Below are positions 10,502 through 22,530 of a stretch of DNA of 64,000 nucleotides, piece by piece. Source of the DNA: Phaseolus vulgaris (lineage: Eukaryota > Streptophyta > Magnoliopsida > Fabales > Fabaceae); the NCBI RefSeq assembly GCF_000499845.2, contig NC_023754.2, positions 11,944,037 to 12,008,036 of the forward strand, written 5' to 3'. A program made the translations under genes and the position numbers. Below the pieces are notes generated by a model. The model worked only from the letters and a program-made list of their open reading frames with translations, ran no database searches and had not been told where the DNA came from. Position 1 is the first letter of the stretch; each line of letters begins with the position of its first letter.

Positions 10502-12294
10502 ACCTGTAAGTCTCTCCACTTATTACACTTATTTCTGGTCTTTCATTTTCATATCTAAAAATTAACATATTCTTTTCTCCCTTCTAGACTTTGAAACATC
10601 AAAGAAAATGGAAATCTCATCCCAATTACACCAAATCATGGTACCATAGAGGTGCTAAAATCCATCAGGCACACAAGTATAGGAAAGGTGCATGCCAAAA
10701 GTAAGTCGCTCTTTATTTCTCAAATATTTCACCACTTCTCTTCTCTGTGTTTGATTTATACACTTTGTCTGAGAAACAACCTTATTTAGTGACTACTTCA
10801 ATCTTCTTGTTACAGTTGTGGAGCTATGACACATGATTTGAAGTCATGCATGGAAAGACCACGAGGAGTGGGAGCAAAATGGACAAACACTCACATTGCC
10901 CCTGATGAAAAGATAGAAACTTTTGAGCTTGACTAAGATGGCAAACGGGACAGATGGAATGGTTATGATGCGTCAACTTATGCTCGAGTCATTCAGAGGT
11001 ATGAAGCTAGGGATGAAGCACGAAAGAAGTACCTGAAAGAACAACAACTCAAGAAATTAGAGAAGAGTAACCAAAATGGTGAGGAAGAGGATGCTACAAG
11101 TGATGAGGATCAAGAGGAAGATGATATAAGGGTAGATGAGGCAAAGGTTGATGAGAGCAAACAAATGGACTTTGCAAAAGTCCAGAAGCGTGTACGTACA
11201 ACAGGTGGTGGGAGTACAGGAACTGTGAGGTAATTTTTATTTACCATCATTTCATTATATCTGATCTCACCAATTTAACTGGTCATATATTTAAGGTTAT
11301 CTATTTCATGATTTCCCTCAGGAATCTACGTATTCGAGAGGATACTGCAAAATATCTTCTTAATCTTGATGTCAATTCTGCACATTATGATCCCAAGACA
11401 AGGTCCATGAGAGAGGATCCACTTCCAGATGCAGATCCAAATGAAAAGTTTTATGAGGTAACTTTTCTCTTATATGAAACACTTTAATTCATTGCTATTT
11501 TGTATTAATTAGTTTTGTTTGAGACGTCTAAATGTAAATTGCATTGAACCTGGTTTTGTACTGTAGGGTGATAACCAATATAGAAATAGTGGGCAAGCTT
11601 TGGAATTTAAGGGCTTGAACATCCATGCTTGGGAAGCATTTCAAAAGGGACAAGATGTTCACATGCAAGCAGCTCCATCACAAGCTGAATTAGTCCAGAA
11701 GAGTTTCCTTATCCGGAGTGAGGAGTTGAAGCATCAGACAAAGAAAACCATTATTGACAATTATGGCAATGCTGCTGATGAGGACAAACCTCCAAGAGAA
11801 CTTCTGCTGGGCCAAACTGAAGTGCAAGTTGAGTATGATCGCGCTGGTAGAATGATAAAAGGCCAGGTAGATGCATTTTAAACCACTTATAAGTCTTAAA
11901 TATTATGGTAGTGGGACTTGTTCATGATCTTTATCTGATGTTTACAGCAGGAACCAGCTCTTCCCAGGAGCAAGTATGAAGAAGATATTTACATTAAGAA
12001 CCACACCACTGTGTGGGGCTCATGGTGGAAGGATCACCAGTGGGGCTATAAGTGCTGCAAGCATACAATACGAAATAGCTATTGTATGGGTACTGCTACA
12101 GGTTTGTTTTCTAATAAACACTATGCTGTGTCTCTACCTCTAACCTCGTTCCTTTTCTATTTCTGTTATTCTTTATTAATCACTATTTTTTTATGAACCT
12201 GTAGAGGATCCTGCACCTGATGTCCTAGATGATTTAGTTCTAGATGAGAAATTGCTTGTTGAGGCACTCAAGAAGGTAAATCTCATTCACTATC

Positions 12295-12545
12295 AGGTTA
12301 TGATATTACAAAGTAGATTTTAAATCTAACTCAACCTCATAAAATAAGGTTCATAGAAGTGAGGTTTGTACCCATCAATACTCACTATGATAGACTTTAA
12401 ATGACTTTGATACCATATTACAAAGTAAACTTTAAATTTAACTCAACCTCATAAAACCTGTTCAGATAAAACCTGTTCAGAATGAAGTTTGACCTCATTT
12501 ATATACAATATAATATTTTCATTTATAATCGATGTGAGATATTAA
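12295..12545 (-). mobile_element. TRIM/LTR relic in the last SLU7 intron
   Basis: On the minus strand the segment reads ATGAGGTTGAGTTA and later a GGTATCAAAG primer-site-like motif, as in the TRIM at 53340-53640. The plus-strand TCGATGTGAGATATT corresponds to its other end. It is degenerate and internally duplicated. Confidence 0.6.
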
Positions 12546-12728
12546 AAAATAAATGTATACTTATATTTGTTAGTGTGATTCTTAAAATTTATATGTGTTA
12601 CACAGGAAGATTTAAGGAAGAGGGAAGAGAAAGATCAGAGGAAACGCAAGTATAATGTTATTACACGGAAGGATGAGGTTACATTGAAACTCAGGAGGCT
12701 TGCGGGAACCAAGGCCGAACATGTATAA

Positions 12729-13090
12729 GGATGGACTGATTTTTAGATTTATAATTACATATAAATATAGATATATGTCTATAAAAAAAAATAGAGATTT
12801 TGAATGAAGATTATATGGAAATAATATGTTAAGCGTTACAAATGGTAAATCTATTTTTATATAAGTAAAGCATAATAAATAAATACTTTTAAAAATATAT
12901 TATAATCAATTTCAGAAGAAATAATTAAAATTTATAATAAACGTACATGTGTTAACCTTATTGATCATTGACACGATGAAAAAAGCCTCGTTTTCTAAAA
13001 TAGCTAAAAATGTGTGTATTCTCACACATGTTTCTGCATTAATATTAAAGTAATATAATTTATAAAAATATAAAAAAACAAATATATTTT
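12729..13090. other. AT-rich sequence downstream of the SLU7 pseudogene
   Basis: Nothing recognised. Confidence 0.4.
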
Positions 13091-13695
13091 TGTTCTGGTA
13101 TGGGCGAGGCCGACCCCTGATCTCCTTGCCCGAGACCCATTTGACTGCCCGAGACTTGGTCAACTTTACCGAGATCTTAGAGACTTGGTCGCACGACGAG
13201 GCCGTCGGGTCACTTGGCCGAGACCTTAGAAGATCTGGCCGAGACGACCGAGACCAGGAAAATCTGACCGACAGCCGACTCACGAGAAAGAGGCCAACGA
13301 CCAACCATAATTACCGTTAACGCTCAAACCAAAGTCAACGAAGTTAATCCATCATTAAGAATTAAGTAATGCAACCCTAAGCTGTATTCACCTCGATAAA
13401 CGAGCCTAACAAGGTAAGCCCATTAGAATAATATAAATAGCACACATCCCAAAGAGTAAGGTACGCCATTTATTACTGTTCACCTACCTGAGAGCTGACC
13501 ACCCGCTTTACTGACTTGAGCGTCGATGTGCTTTCGCAGGTACCCCCACCATCCGGTGTTCACCCGAGACCGAGTGCCGAAGGAGAAGCAGGAGGACGAG
13601 AAGAATCCCAACTCATCATCCAGTCACCTGATCGACCGAAGGAAAGAGAAGAAGGCTTCAATAGTTCTCTAGGTCCCATCTCCCTAGTAGAAACA
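13091..13695 (+). mobile_element. Solo LTR of a Ty3/gypsy element
   Basis: A GC-richer block starts TGTTCTGG and ends GAAACA. It contains a TATA box (TATAAATAG, 13432-13440) followed by GACTTGAGCGTCGATGTGC and TTTCGCAGGTACCCCC, phrases common in legume Gypsy LTRs. It has no internal coding part or primer site next to it. The flanks are ATTTT and ATTTG (four of five bases match), consistent with a 5-bp target duplication and LTR-LTR recombination. Confidence 0.75.
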
Positions 13696-15368
13696 ATTTG
13701 TAAGAAAAAAAAAAGTAAGAATTAAACGTTTATGTTTTAGTTTATACTATTGTTTAAGAGATTGTGCAATTATGTATTTTATCACATAATAAAACTATTT
13801 TAATTTAATAAAAGATAAAATTATTTTACTGAAAAATGAAACCAAACCAATTACAAAAATTTATATCTACTATACTTAAACTACAAGTTAAAATAATCGC
13901 ATTAAAAAATCATATAACATGGAGTTAAATCCTTTATAAAGGTATATATTATATATTTTAATTTATTCTCTTGCAAGATTAAATGTTCTAAGTTGGTTGA
14001 GACATTAACGTTAGGGCAATAATAATATATAATATATTGTTTGTTTGGAGTTTAGATGTAGAAATAAATTAAGGGAGAAAATATATTTAATTTTTTTTTA
14101 AGTGATAGACATATTAAAACTTAAAACAAGAGTTTTAATCGAGGTTTAAGAAAACAGATCTTTTCTAATTGAAAGTTAAAGAAAATATTTGTCTTTGAAA
14201 CCTTTTTCGATTCTTGCAAACAATTCGTTATAATTAATTATAATATTTGAGATATTTTTCGATTTAAAGTTCAAATTTCCATTACGATTTTGAAAGAAAA
14301 ATTATTCAATTATTTTATTAAATAATTAAAGATATTTTGTATTATTAAATATTAAAAAATTCAATTAAAGAATGATATAAAGTATCTGTACCAAATAGTC
14401 TGATATAGATGAAAAAATAAGGATAGGCTAAGTGTACAAAATTAAGAAGTACCATAAACAAAATATTGCAACTCCACCTTATTGTTCTTGATAGTTTCTT
14501 TTAAAAATCAAAATAAAATTATTATTTTTAAATGAAAAAGTAATTAATCAATTAACTAATTTATTAAATAAATTTTATTTATTAAAGAATAAAAAAATTC
14601 AGTTAAAGAAGGATATAAAAAATTATATATAAATAAAGAACCAAAGAATGATATAAAAAAAAGTACCGAATTCAATTTTAAAAAAAATAAATTCAAATTT
14701 TAAATATAGGTTTCTGGATAGTATTAATTAAATGATATTTTTATTATTTTTAAAATGAAAAATTATCCAATTATTGTTTAGATAAAAAAACTTAATTATG
14801 TATTTTATTAAATAATTAAAAAAGTGTTTATTTATTAAAGACTAATTTTTTTTAAAGAATCAAATACGCTACTAAATCGTGGTATAGTTGAAGGATTTCA
14901 TATAAAATAATAAACTAAGCGTACAAAATTACGAAATACCAAAAGAAAAATAAATACGACTCCATCTTGTTCTTCGTCCTACTTTCGTCTTTGAAAATAA
15001 AATAAAAAAATTATTTAATTATTTATTTTATTAAATAAGTAAACATTTTATTTATTTATTTATTAAAGAATATTTTTTTTTCAGTTAAGAAATTATATAA
15101 AGAAACAAAGATACCAAAAGAATTTAAATTCATTTTTTATGTGTATATACATATAATAAATATCATACTATTTGTTATGGTTTAGTAAAATCTATCTTAT
15201 CAATTATTGATAAAAAATAGAGAAAGTGAAGTCATTAAGGAGTTAAATTAGGTTTTTGGATAATATTATAATAAAATGATATTTATGAAATAAAAATTAT
15301 TCATTATTTTGAAATAAAAAATATTTAATTATTTATTTTGTTAAATAATCAAAAAAATATTTTCTTTA
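13696..15368. repeat. Degenerate long-period tandem repeat array, left part
   Basis: Units of roughly 430-490 bp share landmarks in the same order: AAAGAATGATATAAAG, ACTAAGCGTACAAAATTA, ACTCCATCTTGTTCTT, TTAAATAATTAAA and AATTCAAATTTTA. Copies of the GCGTACA landmark lie near 14430 and 14920. Element 1 splits the array, and another copy continues at 28345. There are no genes. Confidence 0.7.
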
Positions 15369-16468
15369 TGTTCCGCCAGTTGACCAGGGTTGTCTTTATG
15401 CGTGGTTTATCCTTGCGAGCTAGGGCACCTTCGTTCTGCTCCGTCTGTGAGTACCTGAAAAGAAATGAACAAAGGGGCGCCCTCGTGGCCGTTTGCACTC
15501 CGACGATCAAGTCAGCTAGCGAAAAACATCAAAGGGTGACACACCTCCGTATCAGAACACTGTGAAGGGATGCTCTGAAGGTGGTCGAATAATACTGAGT
15601 GGCTAATGCTGTGTGCCCTAATTGCCTGTGCGCACAGTGGGTGCGCCATGAAACAACTAGGGTTTTTGTCTCTGTGTAAACTGTGAGAATTAGGTCAAAA
15701 CTCGGCCTCCCGTTTCAAACGTCCCAAGGCCCTTTTTAAACACCTCCTGCATTTAAAGCGCGTTAAAGCGCATTGAAAGCGTATAAAAACATGCCTTGAA
15801 ACGTTCGAAACTTAACTGAATTAACGCGTACGTTAGCAAACTTTCAGTAAATCCTTGATGTTTTCAGTGCTTATTGCCACGTGTTCTTCTGACTTGATCG
15901 CTGCTCTACGCAGAGAGCCTCACAGCGCCGTAACCCAACTTAAGGTTATTCCATTGTGTGAGTCCTCTTTCCTCAAAGTGCATCTGGCGTAAGGGGTGAC
16001 TTTCTGGGTGCCAACTCATGCGCCCCAGCCTCTAGTCATTCGCCCTGGGAGTGTATCTACCTTTCTCCCCTGGGCGTGGTCCTCTCATGGGTCGCATCGA
16101 CCCCAGGGTCTCCCAGCGGTGGCATGGGTACTTCACGAGTCAGGTTACATCCTACTGGTATTAGAATTATGGCTTTGAAATCACCTTCCTCTTCTCTTTG
16201 TTACTGCTCTGAGGTGCTAAGGCCTTTCGCGGTGTCGCCCCTTCCACGGTTTTTTCCTACCCATGGGTATCGGGGGGCGGCACCATCGATGCCTTAACCT
16301 AGGCGACGCCTACCCCAGGCGACGCCTCATCTTGGTGACGCCTTACCTTGGCGACGCCCCACCTTGGCGACGCCTCAAGCGGTCAATTTGTTGACTTTAG
16401 GTCCCTTAAGGGGCCCCACCATACGTTAACTTTGACTTTGACTTTGGTCAACGCCCTGGGACGGTACA
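15369..16468 (-). repeat. Element 1, 3' LTR
   Basis: Starts TGTTCCGCC and ends GGGACGGTACA. It pairs with 26271-27389. The distal part holds a cluster of GGCGACGCC-type repeats (16292-16380). Confidence 0.93.
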
Positions 16469-16482
16469 CAAGCCCCTCAGTC
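16469..16482 (-). promoter_or_regulatory. Polypurine tract of element 1
   Basis: On the minus strand GACTGAGGGGCTTG abuts the LTR start TGTACCG. This is the expected site for plus-strand DNA priming, and the Tat elements at 34435 and 58134 have the same layout. Confidence 0.8.
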
Positions 16483-17081
16483 TTGAGCTGACACTTGTTT
16501 CAGCAAAAAGACTAAGGCCTCGCCCTATCGTCCACGTGGCTTTCTCGCTGACGTGACATTCTCTTGAGCAGTTGACGTGACACTCCTCTGAGTGTCTGAC
16601 GCGACGTTTACTGCGCTGAAGATGCGACACTATAAGTCGTACGTTAATCTCTCGACACGTGGCACGATCCTACGGCTGGGAACAAGCGTCATTGGCGCTT
16701 CCAAGTTAACGTTATAACCTTTCGAAATCGCGCGCTCAGGCACTATTTCATCTGTTCTCTTCACATTCTACTCACTGTTCACCTTCTTCTCCAAAAGCTC
16801 TCTCTGCATTCTCTCTTCGCACTCCCAACCTTCATCCACCTAATCACCTAAAGGTACGATTTTTCTTTTTCGACGACTCCTCCTCTCTATTGTTTTGCAC
16901 TTATAACTGCCTGGGACTGTTTATATTTCTGCATTTCTTGTGTTTTTCTTCCTCATTTCTCTGTTTCTCCCTTTCTGATCTTCTCGCGTGGGTAGGGGTT
17001 TTCTTAGGGTTTCTTCCCCCTTTTCTTCCTGACCCCATTTGCTAAACCTTTTCTCTTCTTCATTCTCCAGTTTCTTCATCA
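16483..17081 (+). promoter_or_regulatory. Presumed promoter and 5' UTR of the aORF, with an intron
   Basis: This segment separates the LTR from the aORF start codon. A plausible 5' UTR intron runs from GTACGAT (16854) to TCTCCAG (17070), just before ATG at 17082. Element 3 has the same arrangement, with near-identical donor and acceptor (58635-58845). I see no convincing TATA box, so the promoter itself is inferred. Confidence 0.55.
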
Positions 17082-19280
17082 ATGGCATGTACTAAAACAA
17101 CGGCCAACCCTCCACCCCCCAAAGTCAACTATAGGGCCCTTTACCCATGGGCTCCAGACGAACTGCTCGACGAGTACTCGAGCTTGGTCTCTACAAAGGC
17201 TTGGAGGGATCACGTAGGAGAGTCGAGCGCCTACGACCATCGTGCCTTCGCGAAAAGGCACGATGACGACATAGCAGTGCTTCCTTGTACCTTAGGGTAG
17301 CCTGTATGTGGGGACGAGCGGGCCAATAACGGGGTCCCCTTCTTCTACTTTTACCAAGTGGTTTTCAAGCGCATAGGGATGCGCCTGCCCTTCTCTAGGT
17401 TCGAAAGCGAACTATTAACTGAAATCAACGTTGCCCCAGCCCAGCTACACCCCAACGGTTGGGCCTTTGTCAAAGCCTTTGACATCTTGTGCGGGTTCTT
17501 CGGGCGCGCTCCCTCCGTCGACATCTTCCTTCCTTTTTTTCGAAGTGAAGAAGCAGGGGAAGAGCCTTTGGGTGAGCCTCAGCAACATACCTGGAAGGGT
17601 CCTCCTGACCTTATTCCAACAATCCTTCAAGGGGTGGAAGGGAAAATTCTTCAAAGTTTGTTGTTCCGACTTTGACCCCTCCGCCCTTGACGGCTTCCCC
17701 TTGTACTAGGTGAAGGAGGTGAAGCCCACGAGGCCCAAATCTCTTGACGAGTTGCCCTCGAACGATCGAGAGGCTTGTCAAATTCTGACCAGCGCGGGGG
17801 GCTTCGACACTGCCACCCTGATAAGCCTAGAGTACAACGCTGAGGCTCTAGCGAAATACATAAGTATGAGAGCCACCCCTATAACTCTTCCTTCACTGCA
17901 CTTTCTTATTCTTACTTAGTGTATGACTTATCTGCTTTCTTTGTATAGTGTTTGACTTGTGCTTAACCCCTACTGCATTTATCTTTTTGGTGCAGATTCG
18001 AAGATGGATAGACAACGAAGGTTGAGGCTGGCTCATGTCCTGAAGTCCTAAGACGGGGCTTCGGCGAAGGAAGTTGGGGGGTCCCCCCTTCCAACCTCCA
18101 ACGCCTTTCCATCTTCTCCCAATTCTCGCCCTCAACCTACCACGACGCCATCAACTCCACCAGTCCAACCTTCTCCTAATCAGCCTCCACACTCTCCACC
18201 TCCCATCGCGACCATGTCTCTTGCGCTGGCCGAAGCTGCTGCTCCCTCAGCCTCCCTTGACAAAGGAAAAAGGGTTGTGGAGGTGGTTTCTGATGATGAA
18301 AAATCTGCTGAGGGGCAAGTCTTCAAACGACAAAGGACTACTCATCATGCCCCTCAACAAGTTGCCTCTACCACTTCCTCCTCACATGGGGCCGAATCCT
18401 TGAGGGAGGACCCTCCAAGCGCCACTTCCCCCCTCAAGCAATGGATTTGGAGGGTGGGGTCGAAGCTGAGCCCACAACAGCTCCTCCACCTGCCCCAGAA
18501 CTCCCCCTCCCCATGCAGGATTCGCTGAGGGGTTTCCTGGGTAGGACGTCCCCACGTGGTCAAGCTGAAAGGCCCCAGAAGGAAAGCATCTACTATTACA
18601 TGGGCGCCTTCATGTCTTGCGCCCACACCTGGCACGCGTAGGCCAAAGTTAAGGCTGTCGAAGCCTCTGCCTTCCAAGCACTAGAGAGAGAGGTTGCCTC
18701 TCTGAAGGATGAGAAGGAGAGGTTGGCTACCCACTGGGGGCGTCAGGAGGACGCGTACCAAACCTCTGTGAGGGTGGCGCAAAAGGCGAAAGAGGAGGCT
18801 AACAAACGACTGCATGAAGTGTCGCAAGCCAACGCCGAACTCCTTACTCAGGTGGTGCCTCTCTGAGTAAAGATCGTTGATCTGGAAGCAGAGGCGAAGA
18901 CCTCAATGGCGCATCAAAAGAAACTTGAGGACCAGTGTGTGGATCGGGAGCAGACACTGGGAAAAACTGAGGTCGCACTTGCGAACAAGACTGATGAATG
19001 CTCCCGATTAGCCAGTGAGAACGCCACCCTCCAAGCCAAGGTCCAAGAGTTGACGGCTGCTTTGGCCTCCAAAGACCAAGAAATGACCACTCAAGCCGCC
19101 AACTTCAAGGTTAATGAGGAAAAGCTGGTCGAGGAGGTTGCCGCTGGGTTCGCCGATGGGTTCATGGAGGCTCTAGTCCAAGCGGCCTGTGCCAACCCTG
19201 GTATCAACGTCTCCGGGTGCAGCCCTCTGAACGAAGTGGTCGATGACAGAATCGTGCCATTGGAGGCCCCTGAGGAATAG
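17082..19280 (+). pseudogene. Element 1 additional ORF (aORF), PF04195-like plus coiled coil
   Basis: Exon 1 (17082-17863) reads NYRALYPWAPDELLDEYS, FFYFYQVVFKRIGMRLPFS and APAQLHPNGWAFVKAFDILC, matching the plant 'putative gypsy type transposon' domain (PF04195). A GT-AG intron (17864-17995) follows the residues KYI, at the same place as in element 3. Exon 2 has Pro/Ser-rich sequence, DKGKRVVEV, a Glu/Lys-rich coiled coil, and ends ANPGINVSGC then IVPLEAPEE. Defects: TAG at 17298-17300, a frameshift near 17530, a stop near 17707, a TAA early in exon 2 and later stops. Its role in the element life cycle is unknown to me. Confidence 0.8.
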
Positions 19281-20678
19281 CTTCTACTTTGCGCTTCAAC
19301 AAAACATTTGACGTGTATATAATTACCTTTTGCCTAATTTGTAATTGTCATGAACCTTATCTGTAATTATAACTTTTGATTTTGCTCAAATGCTTACTCA
19401 AACTTGGTCCTCACATTCTTGTCTGCTTCTAACTTCTCTTGTACTTTTATCTGTTTCTGCTTTCTTTCCCATATCAAAGGCATATATGGTATTCACCTTC
19501 TACGCGTCTCTTCATTGCTTCGCTTCTAACTCTTTAGGTAGTTCATGACTCTCTCTCTTACTCTTTCTTCCTAAGTCGCGAGGCACACCTTTCTCTTGGC
19601 CCTTTCGCTCAGAACCTTACTTGGCCTTCGTATCTGTAAGGAACCTTCCTCATGAAGGCGTCGCCTGCCTGGTCATTGCCCAAAGGCAAAGGAGGATTTT
19701 ATCTTTGCGTATTTCCCTGGTCTCTGATAACTCATGCTTTTATGCTTCTCCTTCTTACTTCTTCAAATTTCTTTTTCCCTCTGAACTTATAAAAATATTC
19801 AACCTGCTTTTTACTTACTTTTCTTGAGCTCGAGGCACTTGTAGCCAAAGTCATTGCCAACTTTCTCATCGCTTTAGGACGAAAAAGGGAGTCTCTTCTT
19901 TTCTGGCCTTTACATCTCTCAAGGGCGAGGGAGGACTTGATCTCTTATATGGCCTCAACATCGCTCTAGGGCGAGGAGGACTTATCTTACCTGCACTGGG
20001 TGCCCACGCTCGAGGAGAGACCTACTCTGGGTGTCCTCAGCGTGTCTAAACACTTGGGACAAAAGTCGCGCTTTGGTGCCCACGCCCGTGGAGAGGCTTA
20101 TTACAACAGCGTCGTATCGCCCACGGGGTGTCTAAACACTAAAGCAACTTAGCCCTTATCTCTTCGCGCTTGGTGCCCACGTCGGAGGAGGGCCCACTAC
20201 GGCAGCGCCGTATCGTCCTCAGGGTGTCTGAAAGCACCAAGGCGAAGTGTCTAAACATCAGACGCTGGGGCTAGCTGTTCCTACATGAGGAGGGGGCGTC
20301 CCGACTGAAATCCCTTAACCCCTACTCAGGGACTAGGCACCCAGATTTTAGCTTATGTCTAACGTCTAATACCAGGGCTAGCTGTTCATACCTGAGGAGG
20401 GGGCGTCCCGAAGGCATCCCTTAACCCCTGTTCTTGGCGACGCCTCACCTTGGCGATGCCTCGTCTTGGCGACGCCTCGGCGCCTGGCGTTGCCTCGTCT
20501 TGGCGACGCCTCGGCGCCTGGCGTTGCCTTGAGTCTTTGTCTTTTGTTTCTTTAATCTTTGATCTTACATGAGAGGGAAAAACTAAGGCAGAAATGTCTT
20601 AAACTTCTCTTTTCTTTATTTGGGTGACCTCATTAAAAAACCCCCAGGAGGGAAAAAGAGTGTCCCCTTTACAAAATT
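19281..20678. other. Convergent spacer between aORF and pol in element 1
   Basis: The 1.4-kb spacer receives the 3' ends of both transcripts. It holds repeats of the type GTGCCCACG...GAGGAG...GTGTCTAAACA (19990-20300), a GGCGACGCC cluster (20430-20530) and a block conserved in three elements (20622-20671). No real ORF. Confidence 0.6.
20622..20671. other. Conserved block next to the pol stop, element 1
   Basis: GACCTCATTAAAAAACCCCC followed by GAGGGAAAAAGAGTGTCC. The same block is at 48814-48862 (element 2) and 63861-63909 (element 3), always just 3' of the pol reading frame. Confidence 0.75.
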
Positions 20679-21960
20679 TCAATTGAAATAAAACTTTAAA
20701 TTCGTCGCATTCCAACTACGTGGGATGAGGCCTCCTTCTAGAGTCTCTAACTTATATGAACCATTCCCCTTGGATTTGATTACTCTGAACGGTCCAGTCC
20801 ATTTGGGAGACAACTTGTTTTCCAACTCGTAAGGGTGAGCCTTCCTCATGACCAGATCACCAACTTGGAATTCTCGCAGCTTCACCTTAGAGTTGTACTG
20901 ACGCTCCACTCTTCTCTTCATAGCCTCAGTCTTTATTCTCGCCTCTTCTCTAGCTTCGTCTATCAGATCCAGGTTCACTTTTCTTTCTTCGTTGGATTCT
21001 TCTGCCACGAAGTCTAGGAAACGAGGCGAGCTCTCGTGGATCTCCACTGAGATCATGGCGTCCGACCCATATACTAGGCTAAAAGGCGTCACCATGGTGG
21101 AAGATTGGGGCGTGGTGTGGTAAGCCCACACAATCCTCGGTTCTTCTTCTGCCCATGCCCCTTTAGCTTTCTTTAATATGCGTTTCAAACCTCTTAACAA
21201 AACTATGTTTGCTGACTAGACCTGCCCATTCGTCTGGGGGTGTTCGACTGATACAAACACCTGCTTGATTCCTACTTCTGTACACAGCTTCCCCAATTGT
21301 TGGCTCGCGAACTGGGTGCCATTGTCTGAAATGAGACGCCTCGGCACCCCAAAACGACACACAATGTTCTTCCAAATAAAGTGTTGTACCTTGTGCGCAG
21401 TGATCTGTGCCACTAGTTCTGCCTCTATCCACTTGGTGAAGTACTCGATGGCAACAATCAAGTACTTCATCTGCCTTATCGCCAGTGGGAACGGGCCTAG
21501 GATATCAATCCCCAAGTATGGAAAGGCCATGGGCTGTATATGGATCTCAGTTCCTCTGGCGGCGCCTTGTGCCAATCAGCGTGCATCTGACACTGCTTGC
21601 AACGCTGGGCGTATCGAACGCAGTCTTCTCTTACCGTTGGCCAGAAAAAACCTGCACGTATTACCTTGGATGCCAAGGATCTTCCTCCCACGTTGCTCCC
21701 ACAAATACCTTTGTGGAGTTCAACCATTATCCTGGTACATTCGTCGCCACTTACGCACGTCAAAATAGGGTGCGTGAACCCATGTCTGAATAATATCTCA
21801 TCTACTAAGGTGTACCTTGCGGCGTTCCTCTTGACCTTTTGGCCTTCTTCTGGTTCTGCTGGGAGGACTCCATCCGCGAGGTATCGCCTGTAAGGGGTCA
21901 TCCATGTGTCGCCTTTCTCCAAGACGTATATCTGTACGGCCTTCTCTTCCTCCGGCGAGG
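20679..21960 (-). pseudogene. Element 1 integrase
   Basis: Minus strand. The N-terminal zinc-binding region reads ELHKGICGSNVGGRSL and CKQCQMHA. The second His usual in CGSHIGGR is Asn here. A frameshift lies near 21540. The core carries LGIDILGPFP and LISDNGTQFAS (first two catalytic Asp). HPQTNGQV is followed by a TAG (21216-21218) at the codon where family members have the third catalytic residue, Glu. The frame continues past it to VGDLVMRKAHP, WTGPFRVIKS and a C-terminal WNATNLKFYFN, ending at 20679. The enzyme would insert element cDNA into the genome. This copy cannot. Confidence 0.9.
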
Positions 21961-22530
21961 TCGCGTAGGTACTGATGCAGGGTGCCCTCGCCGTACCTTG
22001 ACTCAAAGAGCGGTGGCTCCTTGGCTTTCCTCTTGTTGTACTAATGTGAAGGACATCCACCCTGTTGTCCGCCACAAACTTTCGCGGCGTTTTGAGCGTC
22101 TCTTGGATGACAGTCCTCTGCTTTCCCCCCTTGCCTGAGCAGGCCAGCTTGGCAAGCAGGTCAGCTCTGGCATTTTGCTCCCTAGGGACGTGCACCAGCT
22201 CGAACGCAGCGAAGGCTCCTTTCAACACCTCGACGTACCCCAAGTACGCGACCATCTGTGGATCCTTTGCCTGATATTCCCCTGTTACTTGTCGTGTGAC
22301 CAATTGTGAGTCACTCTTTGCCAATAGGCTTTGAGCGCCCATTTCTTTAGCCAAAAGCATCCCAGCAATCAACGCCTCGTACTCCGCTTGGTTATTGCTT
22401 GCTTTGAAGGCGAAGCGTAAAGCTTGCTCGATCAACACTATGTTAGGCCCTTCCAAGATTATTCCAGCGCGGCCCCTGTTGGTTGGAGGACCCATCCACT
22501 GAGAGCATCCACTGTGACCCTAACTCCACC
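21961..22530 (-). pseudogene. Element 1 second (archaeal-type) RNase H
   Basis: The motifs are WMLSVDGSSNQQG, NNQAEYEALIAGM, AKSDSQLV and NARADLLAKLA, which supply the acidic residues of a type-I RNase H. The position, after the RT-linked RNase H and before integrase, is that of the additional RNase H of Tat elements. A frameshift lies near 22480, shortly after the first Asp. Confidence 0.85.

Larger units (their letters stand above)
5682..12728 (+). pseudogene. SLU7: SLU7-type pre-mRNA splicing factor pseudogene
   Basis: SLU7 is a second-step splicing factor with a CCHC zinc knuckle. Eight exons are visible: 5682-5857 plus 10502-10505 (split by a LINE), 10588-10700, 10816-11229, 11322-11457, 11567-11866, 11951-12101, 12205-12275 and 12606-12728. 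Most junctions keep GT-AG. The translation includes [17 protein letters not shown], the knuckle [14 protein letters not shown] across exons 2-3, and [13 protein letters not shown]. Defects: the start codon is TTG with a TGA two codons later, an in-frame TAA lies at 10934-10936, the LINE splits exon 1, and the last exon loses the SLU7 frame after KYNV. Because introns are kept, it arose by DNA duplication rather than retrocopying. An intact copy is presumably elsewhere. Confidence 0.93.

Noticed and set aside
17082..19280. The plus-strand ORF in element 1 as a host gene captured by the transposon
   Set aside because: Homologous ORFs occur at the same place in elements 2 and 3, so it belongs to the element family.
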